Shown: positions 1-5,620 of the stretch, piece after piece | Layout: the number at the start of each line of letters is the position of its first letter | Position numbering within the stretch: the first letter of the stretch is position 1 | Source: CBDTTM01 sp965363355 | Lineage (GTDB): Bacteria; Bacillota; Negativicutes; Selenomonadales; Selenomonadaceae | Assembly (NCBI GenBank): GCA_965363355.1 | Contig: CBDTTM010000168.1 | Coordinates: forward strand, 1 to 5,620 | DNA: 5,620 nucleotides | Direction: 5' to 3' | Notes under the pieces: model-generated | The model's database searches: none | What the model was told of the DNA's origin: nothing | What the model saw: the letters and a program-made list of their open reading frames with translations, nothing else | Program-made: the position numbers and the translations under genes

Positions 1-172
1 GGTAGGCATCTTCATGCTGGCTGTTGCTGTAGGCATGGGCTATGATCCGGATAATTTTGTCGGCCTTTGCGTAGCGCCGGTTTGGTACGGAGGCTTATAT
101 CTTTTGTATAGATTCTTCAAGATCGGTGCCAATCAAGAGGTTCCGGAATTGACTACGGATAGTAAATGGTAA
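1..172 (+). CDS. C-terminal fragment of a probable amino-acid permease (APC superfamily)
   Basis: An open frame enters from the left edge (first full codon at position 2) and ends at TAA 170-172, giving 56 residues. It contains a hydrophobic stretch (residues about 1-13), a short polar turn with the GYDPDN motif (about 13-18), a second hydrophobic segment (about 19-38) that includes APVWYGGLYLLY, and a polar tail ending in TDSKW. The order 'last-but-one helix, NPDT-like loop, final helix with P-V-W' is typical of the last two membrane helices of amino-acid permeases of the AAT group, which import amino acids across the inner membrane by cation symport. That assignment is from remembered family pattern only. 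Substrate cannot be judged, and another 12-helix permease is possible. No clear hairpin terminator follows it. Confidence 0.55.
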   Translation, partial: VGIFMLAVAVGMGYDPDNFVGLCVAPVWYGGLYLLYRFFKIGANQEVPELTTDSKW

Positions 173-230
173 AGCGCATGTTGTAAATAATGATGAAATA
201 ATGCGAAGATTTCGTCTGTAGGAAAAGCTA

Positions 231-259
231 TTGCATACTTTGACGATTCATGCTATATT
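231..259 (+). promoter_or_regulatory. Candidate extended -10 promoter of the MATE gene
   Basis: TATATT at 254-259 matches five of six -10 bases and is preceded by TGC, giving an extended -10. A weak -35 (TTGCAT, 231-236, three of six) lies 17 bp upstream. Initiation would fall near 265-268, leaving about 30 nt of leader before the ATG at 298. A transcript from here would not contain the ATG at 250, so it supports the downstream start. The overlapping TTGACG at 240-245 is a better -35 but has only a poor -10 (TATTCA, 263-268). Confidence 0.4.
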
Positions 260-284
260 ACCTATTCATGCACATTGCAGGCAT

Positions 285-289
285 GAGGA
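285..289 (+). promoter_or_regulatory. Ribosome-binding site that sets the MATE start
   Basis: GAGGA at 285-289 is followed by 8 nt and then ATG 298-300, an optimal Shine-Dalgarno spacing. The upstream in-frame ATGs at 250, 268 and 283 have no comparable purine-rich sequence in front. An in-frame ATG at 313 has only AAGG (301-304) at similar spacing and is the second choice. Confidence 0.65.
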
Positions 290-297
290 ATTATAGA

Positions 298-1659
298 ATG
301 AAGGTTGTAGATATGTTGAAAACAAAACGTGAGATCAGCCAGTCCGTTATAAAAATGAGCTGGCCGATTTTTATTGAAGTATTTTTACAAATGCTGATGG
401 GAAATGTCGATCAGCTCATGATCAGTCATTATTCGCAAGCTGCTGTGGCTGCTGTCGCCAATGCCAATCAGATCATGAATGTCTTGATTTTGCTGATGAC
501 CGTGATGACGACAGCAACTACAATTTTGATAGCCCAGTACAGAGGTGCCGATAATCGGGAAAAAATTGCCGAGATTTGCACGGTATCCTTATTTTTCAAT
601 GGGGCATTCAGTTTTGTCGCAAGTATGCTGCTCTTGTTTTTTCATCAGAGTATTTTTAACTGGATGCAGCTGCCGCCGGATATTTTTGCGGAAGCGAGCC
701 TATATTTGCGTATTGTAGGCACGGGAATTATGATACAAGGTCTGTATTTTTCATTGGTCGCGTGTTTTCGTGGACATTCGTGGACGAAAACAACGATGTT
801 TGTTTCTTTAGGGATGAATGTTTTCCATATTTGCAGCAATGCGTTGTTGATTTTTGGCTGTGGCGTTATTCCTGCGATGGGGGTTCTAGGGGTCGGCATA
901 TCGACAAACTGCAGTAAGCTGCTCGGACTTATTACCTTAGCGTATATTTTTAAGCGTTATTTAAAAGTAAAGATTTCTTGGCACTATTTGAAGCCATTCC
1001 CTTGGGATACGCTGCGGCAGATCCTTCACATCAGCATACCTTCAGGTGGGGAAACTTTGTCGTATCAGCTTTCGCAGACAGCGATCATGAAGCTTGTCAA
1101 CATATTCGGGCTGACGGTTATTACGACAAAAGTATATGTCGCAATCATCGCGACGTTTTGTTATATATATGCGATTGCGCTTTCTTCTGCCTTGCAGATC
1201 ATCGTGGGCTATCTCATTGGCGCCAAACGAGAGGATTTGATCAGCTATAAGGTATGGCGCACGGTGATGGCTTCGGTGGCGATTTGTGCGGGGCTGACGA
1301 CATTGTTTTATTTTGGCAGTGATTATATCTTACGGATATTTACCGATGATCCTCAGGTATTGGCTCTGGGCAAGACGATTTTGTTTATCGAGATTTTCCT
1401 TGAGATAGGTCGTGGCGTGAATATCGTCATGGTTTGTGCTTTGCAGGCGGCAGGAGACATCATCTTGCCGGTAATGGTCGGCATCGTTTGCATGTGGAGC
1501 CTTGCAGTGGGGCTGTCGTATTTTTTTGCCGTTGTCTTGGAGATGGGCCTTGCTGGTATTTGGATCGGTATGGCCTGCGATGAATGTGTCCGGGCCCTGA
1601 TTTTCATCTTCCGCTGGCGAAGCGGTGCCTGGAAAAATCGCCGAATGATACACACCTAA
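298..1659 (+). CDS. MATE-family multidrug/cation antiporter
   Basis: Predicted inner-membrane exporter that uses a Na+ or H+ gradient to expel drugs or organic cations. From the ATG at 298 the protein has 453 residues, the usual length for bacterial MATE transporters with 12 helices. The first half begins with a MATE-like segment (W22-P23-I24 to about S46) including D38 in helix 1, followed by an AQYRGADNREK loop near 79-89. The second half repeats the fold: SIPSGGE near 246-252, a matching YLIGAKRED loop near 305-313, AAGDIILPV near 384-392, and a final helix with D428-E429 followed by FRWRSGAW, typical of family C-termini. The frame is open from an ATG at 250, but the ribosome-binding site at 285-289 and the promoter above favour 298. 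It has its own promoter and faces the sugar operon across a shared terminator, so it is probably a single-gene unit. The substrate cannot be predicted. The family call is firm; the exact start is less so. Confidence 0.9.
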   Translation: MKVVDMLKTKREISQSVIKMSWPIFIEVFLQMLMGNVDQLMISHYSQAAVAAVANANQIMNVLILLMTVMTTATTILIAQYRGADNREKIAEICTVSLFFNGAFSFVASMLLLFFHQSIFNWMQLPPDIFAEASLYLRIVGTGIMIQGLYFSLVACFRGHSWTKTTMFVSLGMNVFHICSNALLIFGCGVIPAMGVLGVGISTNCSKLLGLITLAYIFKRYLKVKISWHYLKPFPWDTLRQILHISIPSGGETLSYQLSQTAIMKLVNIFGLTVITTKVYVAIIATFCYIYAIALSSALQIIVGYLIGAKREDLISYKVWRTVMASVAICAGLTTLFYFGSDYILRIFTDDPQVLALGKTILFIEIFLEIGRGVNIVMVCALQAAGDIILPVMVGIVCMWSLAVGLSYFFAVVLEMGLAGIWIGMACDECVRALIFIFRWRSGAWKNRRMIHT

Positions 1660-1677
1660 AATTATTTCATAGAATAT

Positions 1678-1721
1678 AAAAGCTGGTATAGAACAATAGA
1701 TCGTGTTCTATACCAGCTTTT
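1678..1721. terminator. Bidirectional intrinsic terminator between convergent genes
   Basis: A perfect 18-bp inverted repeat (arms 1678-1695 and 1704-1721) encloses an 8-nt loop. The arms carry a GC-containing core, AGCTGG/CCAGCT. On the + strand the hairpin ends in a run of T (1718-1722) beginning 18 nt after the MATE stop codon. On the - strand the A-rich sequence at 1660-1680 reads as a T-rich tract after the hairpin, about 20 nt past the transporter stop. The position between two converging stop codons fits termination of both units. Confidence 0.9.
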
Positions 1722-1741
1722 TGCATGATTTTTGAGGTGAA

Positions 1742-3133
1742 TTAGATTTTATTTTGCAGGGCTAGGTCTTTGGTGATTTTTTCGAGATACGGTCGGTTCA
1801 ATTTGTATTTGAAGCCGAGAACGGTGCTTAAGAAATAAGCGATTGCGGGGACTATGGTGAAGAGCATTACGATGCCGGTGAGTGCAGCGTCACTTTGAAA
1901 TGGCATGCCGGCTTGATAATTCACGCCAGACAAAGTCCAGCCAATAAGTGCGCCGCCAAAAGCTAAGCCAACCTTTAAGATGAATAGCAATCCGGCGAAA
2001 CTGATTCCTGTTAGACGATCGCCGCCTTTCCATTCACCGTATTCGACCGCATCTGACATCATTACCCATTGAATCGGCGTAATCATCTGATGGAAAAAAC
2101 CAATGATGAAGATAAAAACAAACATGATGGAAAAAGAATGGAAGGGCACGAAGAACATGGCAAGGCTTAAGAGTCCTAAAATAAAATTTGCATAGATGAA
2201 AACTTTTACTTTGCAAATATGATCGGTGACTTTTTTGGCGATAGCACTGCCAAATAAATTGCCAACGGAATACGTACCAAGGAACAAAGCAAAATAAGGT
2301 GCACTTCCTAGAATATAGGTGACGTAGTACATCATGGCTCCGCCGCGTACTGATACAGCTAATATGTTTAAAATCGTAAAACCGCCAACGATTCTCCATT
2401 GATCATTTTTGATGAGACCTTTGACATCAGACCAAAAGGTCGATTGATAATTTTGAGTGATGCAAACCCGTTCTTTGGTAAAAGCAAAACAGGCAACGAG
2501 CATTAGGCAGGCTGCGAGGGATAAAAGGGCAATACTGCCTTGATAACCAAAAGCTTTATCCGCTCCGCCAATGAATTCGGCTAACGGAACCATGATAACG
2601 GTGCTGAGCATTCCTCCTGCCGTTGCCAAAACAAAACGATAGGATTGTAATGACATGCGGCTTTTGTCATCGGCGGTAATGACGCCTCCTAATGCACAAT
2701 AAGGAATGTTAACGAAGGTATAGAGTCCCATGAGCAAGATATAGGTGATGGAAGCAAAAATCATTTTTCCTGTAAGGTCTAACGGTGGAATGGTATAGAC
2801 TAATATACAGGCTAAAGCAAAGGGGACAGCGCCAATGAGTACATAGGGGCGAAACTGCCCCCAGCGAGTTCGGGTTCGGTCGGCGATATGTCCCATAATA
2901 GGATCGGCGACCGCGTCAAAAATCCTGGCTGCTAAAAACATCGTTCCGACGAAGGCGGCGGAAAGACCGACAATATCCGTATAGAAAAACATCATATAAA
3001 GCATTACGTTGTCAAATACGATATGGCTTGCTGCATCGCCAAGTCCATATCCGATTTTTTCTTTAATGGATAAAGACGTTTGATCAGCTTCGCTCGATAG
3101 GGTGAAATTACTCTTATGTGTTAAGGTTCCCAA
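1742..3133 (-). CDS. GPH-family sugar:cation symporter, probable alpha-xyloside (isoprimeverose) importer
   Basis: Inner-membrane symporter of the glycoside-pentoside-hexuronide family (relatives: MelB, XylP, YicJ), coupling sugar uptake to H+ or Na+. From the proposed TTG start it has 463 residues and about 12 helices. The family signature lies at 70-97: R70, D73, D77-P78, G81, then DRTRTRWGQFRPY. D73 and D77 align with the cation-site aspartates D55 and D59 of E. coli MelB; the position of MelB N58 is alanine (A76). The second conserved block, around P353-A380, includes MMSDAVEYGEWKGGDR. There is no C-terminal IIA-like domain as in LacS. The N-terminus carries a polar extension of about 22 residues before SIKEKIGYGLGD, as in XylP-type proteins. 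It lies about 21 bp after the GH31 gene with no terminator between, so the two are presumably co-transcribed, and the partner enzyme suggests an alpha-xyloside substrate. Specificity is inferred from context; the family is clear. An in-frame GTG at 3142 is the alternative start. Confidence 0.92.
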   Translation of the reverse strand: MGTLTHKSNFTLSSEADQTSLSIKEKIGYGLGDAASHIVFDNVMLYMMFFYTDIVGLSAAFVGTMFLAARIFDAVADPIMGHIADRTRTRWGQFRPYVLIGAVPFALACILVYTIPPLDLTGKMIFASITYILLMGLYTFVNIPYCALGGVITADDKSRMSLQSYRFVLATAGGMLSTVIMVPLAEFIGGADKAFGYQGSIALLSLAACLMLVACFAFTKERVCITQNYQSTFWSDVKGLIKNDQWRIVGGFTILNILAVSVRGGAMMYYVTYILGSAPYFALFLGTYSVGNLFGSAIAKKVTDHICKVKVFIYANFILGLLSLAMFFVPFHSFSIMFVFIFIIGFFHQMITPIQWVMMSDAVEYGEWKGGDRLTGISFAGLLFILKVGLAFGGALIGWTLSGVNYQAGMPFQSDAALTGIVMLFTIVPAIAYFLSTVLGFKYKLNRPYLEKITKDLALQNKI

Positions 3134-3137
3134 ATAT

Positions 3138-3145
3138 ATCACCTC
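3138..3145 (-). promoter_or_regulatory. Ribosome-binding site that sets a TTG start for the symporter
   Basis: On the - strand GAGGTGAT (3145 to 3138) is an eight-base match to the 16S anti-Shine-Dalgarno region. Counted from the GAGG core, the in-frame TTG at 3133-3131 lies 8 nt downstream. The in-frame GTG at 3142-3140 sits inside this binding site and so has no usable ribosome-binding site at the proper distance. No in-frame ATG occurs until well inside the first membrane helix region. Confidence 0.7.
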
Positions 3146-3154
3146 ATTTTATTT

Positions 3155-5494
3155 TTAGACGGGTTCATTATTTTGTTGAAGAACGATTTTTTCGCCATTT
3201 TCAAATAACGTGTAAACGGATGGATCTTCAAAAGATTCTACGATTGCTTTGCCGGTAATGACCTGGTAGGTTCCTGGTGGCATCATTAATTTTACTGGCA
3301 TCGTAAACCCTTGAAGCGATAGGATGTACTGTTCATCTTTGTGCTCGATATGAATCGTTGCTTTGGTATTTCGATCAAGGCTTGTGACAGTAGCCTGCGC
3401 AGCGTGATTTGGTTGAAATGGTGAAACTTTTACGGTCAATCCGCTTAAATAATCATAGTCTGGTCGATTGCTATTATTGCCCAAGGGAAGAATCGAATTT
3501 TCTCTTAGGAAAATCGGTAAACTCAAAAAATCATAGGTTTCTTCGAACCATGTTCCACCAATATAGATTTTTCCCGTGAAAAGGTGCGTCCATTTTCCTT
3601 TTGGCAGATAGTATTTGACTTTGTTATCTGCTTGCATAATTGGCGCGACGAGCAATTTGTCTCCTAGCATATATTGCCGGTCCAGGTATTCAACCGCCGG
3701 GTCATCGGGAAATTCCAAAAACATAGCGCGGAGCAACGGAGTTCCTTCTTCGTGAGCAATTTCAGCAAGCTGGTATATATAAGGCATTAGGCGACATTTC
3801 CAGTTGGTGAAAAAGCGCAGGACATCGACAGCTTCCTCATCATAAGCCCAAGGAACCCGGTAAGAGTTACTGCCATGTAAACGGCTATGGCTCGATAATA
3901 ATCCAAAAGCACACCATCTTTTATAAACGTCAGCTGGGGCCGTATTTTCAAATCCCCCGATATCATGGCTCCAAAAAGAGAAGCCGGACAAGCCGAGGGA
4001 CAAACCGCCACGAAGCGTTTCCGCCATAGATTCATATGTTCCATGACAATCTCCACCCCAGTGCACAGGGAATTTCTGTGAACCAACGGTTGCTGAGCGG
4101 GCAAATAAAATAGCTTCATTTTCGCCGCGTTTCTTTTTTAAAATTGAAAATACGGTTTTGTTATATAAGTACGTATAATAGTTATGCATTTTTTCGGGGC
4201 TGGAGCCATCTGCGTAATGAACATCTAATGGAATTCGTTCACCAAAATCCGTTTTAAAACAATCGACGCCTAAATCGAGGAGCGCTTCTAATTGATAACT
4301 ATACCACTTGCAGGCTGCTGGATTTGTAAAATCAACGATTGCCTGACCTGGCTGCCATTTATCCCATTGCCAAATATCATCGGTATTTGTTTCAATAAAG
4401 TAGTGGTTTTTCATGCCCTCGGCAAAAAGCTTTGATTGTTGGCTGATGTAAGGATTGATCCAGACGCAAATCTTAAGCCCACGTTTTTTTAGGCGAGCTA
4501 ACATTTCTTCTGGGTGAGGGAATACGCGTTCATCCCAAGTGAAATCACACCAATGAAAACCTTTCATCCAAAAGCAATCGAAGTGAAATACGTGAAGCGG
4601 AATATTGCGCTCTGCCATACCCTCGATAAAGTGTGTTACCGTTTTTTCGTCGTAATTTGTGGTGAAAGATGTCGAAAGCCAAAGTCCAAATGACCAGGCC
4701 GGGAGACGCGGCGGCTTGCCGGTCATTGCAGTGTATTGCGTCAATATTTCTTTTGGTGTATCGGCGGCAATTATATGATACGTCAGAGATTCTCCTTTAA
4801 CAGAAAACTGCACCTGCGAGACTTTTTCTGAAGCGACTTCTAAAGAGACTTTTTCTGTTTGTTCGATAAATACGCCATATTTTTTATTCGTCAAATAAAA
4901 AGGAATGTTTTTGTATGCTTGTTCTGTACTTGTGCCGCCATCCTGGTTCCAAATATCAACGGTTTGACCATTTTTTACAAACGGAGTGAAGCGCTCGCCT
5001 AAGCCATAAACCAGTTCGCCAACCTGCAAATTGAGCTGTTCAAACATGTAGTGTTCATTGGTTTCGATATCGGTCGCGTACCCGGAAGATTTCTCGCTGC
5101 TGCCGGTGATTTTCTGGCCATCATAGAAGAAGTCTATAGCCCATCGTCCGGTTTTATGAAGTACAGCAGTCAATTTTCCACTTGTTATGTGGAGAAAATC
5201 ATCGCCTTCTTTGCAGGTAAGGGGTATACGTGGGTTTTTATTAAGTGAAAAATTAGGCGTTCGAGGATAAATCCCCAAAAAGTGGGAAAGCTTGATGCGT
5301 AAAGTATTTTCCTGCAAGGTTGAAATCTCATAAGTAAATAAAGGTGTATCAAGCTGGTTTTCTCGTTTTGAAGTATCGATTGGTGCAACGTGGACGTAAA
5401 TCATGTTTTCCGCTTGTATAACTTCAAAAAAATGGAGTGGATAGATAACGTGTAGATTTTTTTGCAACAGCCAATTGCCATCACTGATTTTCAT
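3155..5494 (-). CDS. yicI: GH31 alpha-xylosidase, YicI type
   Basis: Retaining alpha-xylosidase expected to release alpha-linked xylose from the non-reducing end of isoprimeverose and related xyloglucan fragments. It has 779 residues (E. coli YicI: 772) and starts MKISDGNW, as YicI does. The N-terminal beta-domain covers about 1-250 and includes YGLGERFTPFVKNGQTVD (163-180). The (beta/alpha)8 barrel follows to about 585, then beta-rich C-terminal domains. The catalytic nucleophile D416 (KTDFGER) and acid/base D482 (HWGGD) have the same numbers as in YicI. The YicI sugar-pocket residues F277, C307, F308, W315 and K414 are also all present, which favours xyloside over glucoside specificity. No signal peptide or membrane segment is seen, so it should be cytoplasmic. 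GAGGAG (5508-5503) lies 8 nt before the ATG, confirming the start. It is the first gene of the operon with the downstream symporter. The frame is intact and no key residue is missing. Confidence 0.95.
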   Translation of the reverse strand: MKISDGNWLLQKNLHVIYPLHFFEVIQAENMIYVHVAPIDTSKRENQLDTPLFTYEISTLQENTLRIKLSHFLGIYPRTPNFSLNKNPRIPLTCKEGDDFLHITSGKLTAVLHKTGRWAIDFFYDGQKITGSSEKSSGYATDIETNEHYMFEQLNLQVGELVYGLGERFTPFVKNGQTVDIWNQDGGTSTEQAYKNIPFYLTNKKYGVFIEQTEKVSLEVASEKVSQVQFSVKGESLTYHIIAADTPKEILTQYTAMTGKPPRLPAWSFGLWLSTSFTTNYDEKTVTHFIEGMAERNIPLHVFHFDCFWMKGFHWCDFTWDERVFPHPEEMLARLKKRGLKICVWINPYISQQSKLFAEGMKNHYFIETNTDDIWQWDKWQPGQAIVDFTNPAACKWYSYQLEALLDLGVDCFKTDFGERIPLDVHYADGSSPEKMHNYYTYLYNKTVFSILKKKRGENEAILFARSATVGSQKFPVHWGGDCHGTYESMAETLRGGLSLGLSGFSFWSHDIGGFENTAPADVYKRWCAFGLLSSHSRLHGSNSYRVPWAYDEEAVDVLRFFTNWKCRLMPYIYQLAEIAHEEGTPLLRAMFLEFPDDPAVEYLDRQYMLGDKLLVAPIMQADNKVKYYLPKGKWTHLFTGKIYIGGTWFEETYDFLSLPIFLRENSILPLGNNSNRPDYDYLSGLTVKVSPFQPNHAAQATVTSLDRNTKATIHIEHKDEQYILSLQGFTMPVKLMMPPGTYQVITGKAIVESFEDPSVYTLFENGEKIVLQQNNEPV

Positions 5495-5536
5495 ATAAAA
5501 ATCTCCTCATAAAAAGAATCGCTATAGCTGTCTTTT

Positions 5537-5542
5537 AGTATA
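5537..5542 (-). promoter_or_regulatory. Weak candidate -10 of the GH31-symporter operon
   Basis: On the - strand TATACT (5542 to 5537) matches five of six -10 bases and lies 42 nt upstream of the ATG, giving a short leader that contains the GAGGAG site. No recognisable -35 lies 16-18 bp upstream (AAGCCG at 17 bp), so if real it would depend on an activator. A second possible -10, TATTAT (5589 to 5584), also lacks a -35. Confidence 0.25.
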
Positions 5543-5579
5543 AATTTTATTTTTCGATTCGGCTTGTTTGATTTTGTCT

Positions 5580-5588
5580 TGCTATAAT
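5580..5588 (+). promoter_or_regulatory. Extended -10 promoter of a probable divergent gene beyond the right edge
   Basis: TGCTATAAT at 5580-5588 is a perfect extended -10 (TGnTATAAT) reading rightwards, away from the sugar operon. No good -35 lies 16-18 bp upstream, which extended -10 promoters can tolerate. Initiation would fall near 5594-5596. No start codon for the downstream gene lies within the remaining window, so the target is unseen. Confidence 0.4.
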
Positions 5589-5620
5589 ACTATTTTGACT
5601 TTTTAGATTAATCAGTTAAA

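Noticed and set aside
173..230. Possible terminator for the left-edge permease (CGCAT/ATGCG and CGAA/TTCG pairings)
   Set aside because: Stems of only 4-5 bp, one with a loop of about 20 nt, and no following T-tract.
645..1655. Several open frames of 84-107 codons overlapping the MATE gene on both strands
   Set aside because: They lie inside a clear conserved gene, have low-complexity or implausible proteins and no ribosome-binding sites, and are explained as shadows of the real frame.
2034..2399. 121-codon frame overlapping the symporter on the same strand
   Set aside because: It is an alternate frame of the conserved symporter. Its translation, rich in H, C, F and R, resembles no protein family I recognise.
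5554..5570. Possible catabolite-repression (cre) or XylR operator in the operon upstream region
   Set aside because: The best cre alignment lacks the invariant outer T-G and C bases, and the TTGTTTGA sequence has no inverted partner as XylR sites require.
5564..5583. Direct repeat TTGTTTGATT/TTGTCTTGCT at 10-bp spacing, possible AraC-type site
   Set aside because: Only about six of ten bases match in AT-rich DNA, which is too weak to support a site.
5601..5620. GATTAATC palindrome near the right edge
   Set aside because: Only the inner 8 bp are symmetric and the flanks do not extend it; expected by chance in AT-rich sequence.

Overview
The window looks like a chromosomal segment of a low-to-mid GC Bacillota (Firmicutes) bacterium. 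Evidence is the strong GAGGA/GAGGTGAT ribosome-binding sites, use of an alternative start codon, AT-rich intergenic DNA, and the protein families present. A Negativicutes or Lactobacillales-type host is possible, but the sequence alone does not decide this. No mobile element, CRISPR array, rRNA or tRNA is visible.

Left part (+ strand): the last 56 codons of a membrane protein enter from the left edge. They resemble the C-terminal end of an amino-acid permease of the APC superfamily. After about 125 bp that contain a plausible extended -10 promoter comes a complete MATE-family multidrug/cation antiporter. Its start is best placed at 298 rather than at the first ATG of the open frame. An 18-bp perfect inverted repeat at 1678-1721 lies between the MATE gene and the converging operon and probably terminates transcription in both directions.

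Right part (- strand): a two-gene operon is read right to left. First is a YicI-type GH31 alpha-xylosidase (5494-3155), then, about 21 bp later, a GPH-family sugar:cation symporter (3133-1742). The enzyme keeps both catalytic aspartates and the sugar-pocket residues known from E. coli YicI, at identical residue numbers. It has no signal peptide. The simplest model is that the symporter imports an alpha-xyloside such as isoprimeverose (a xyloglucan-derived disaccharide) and the cytoplasmic enzyme splits it into xylose and glucose. This matches the logic of E. coli yicJI and Lactobacillus xylPQ, but with the enzyme gene first.

Right edge (5509-5620): AT-rich non-coding DNA that should hold the operon promoter. 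It also carries a perfect TGnTATAAT extended -10 pointing rightwards, which suggests a divergently transcribed gene, perhaps the regulator, just outside the window. I found no evidence of a new biological system. The points of interest are start-codon choice, promoter layout and likely substrate specificity.
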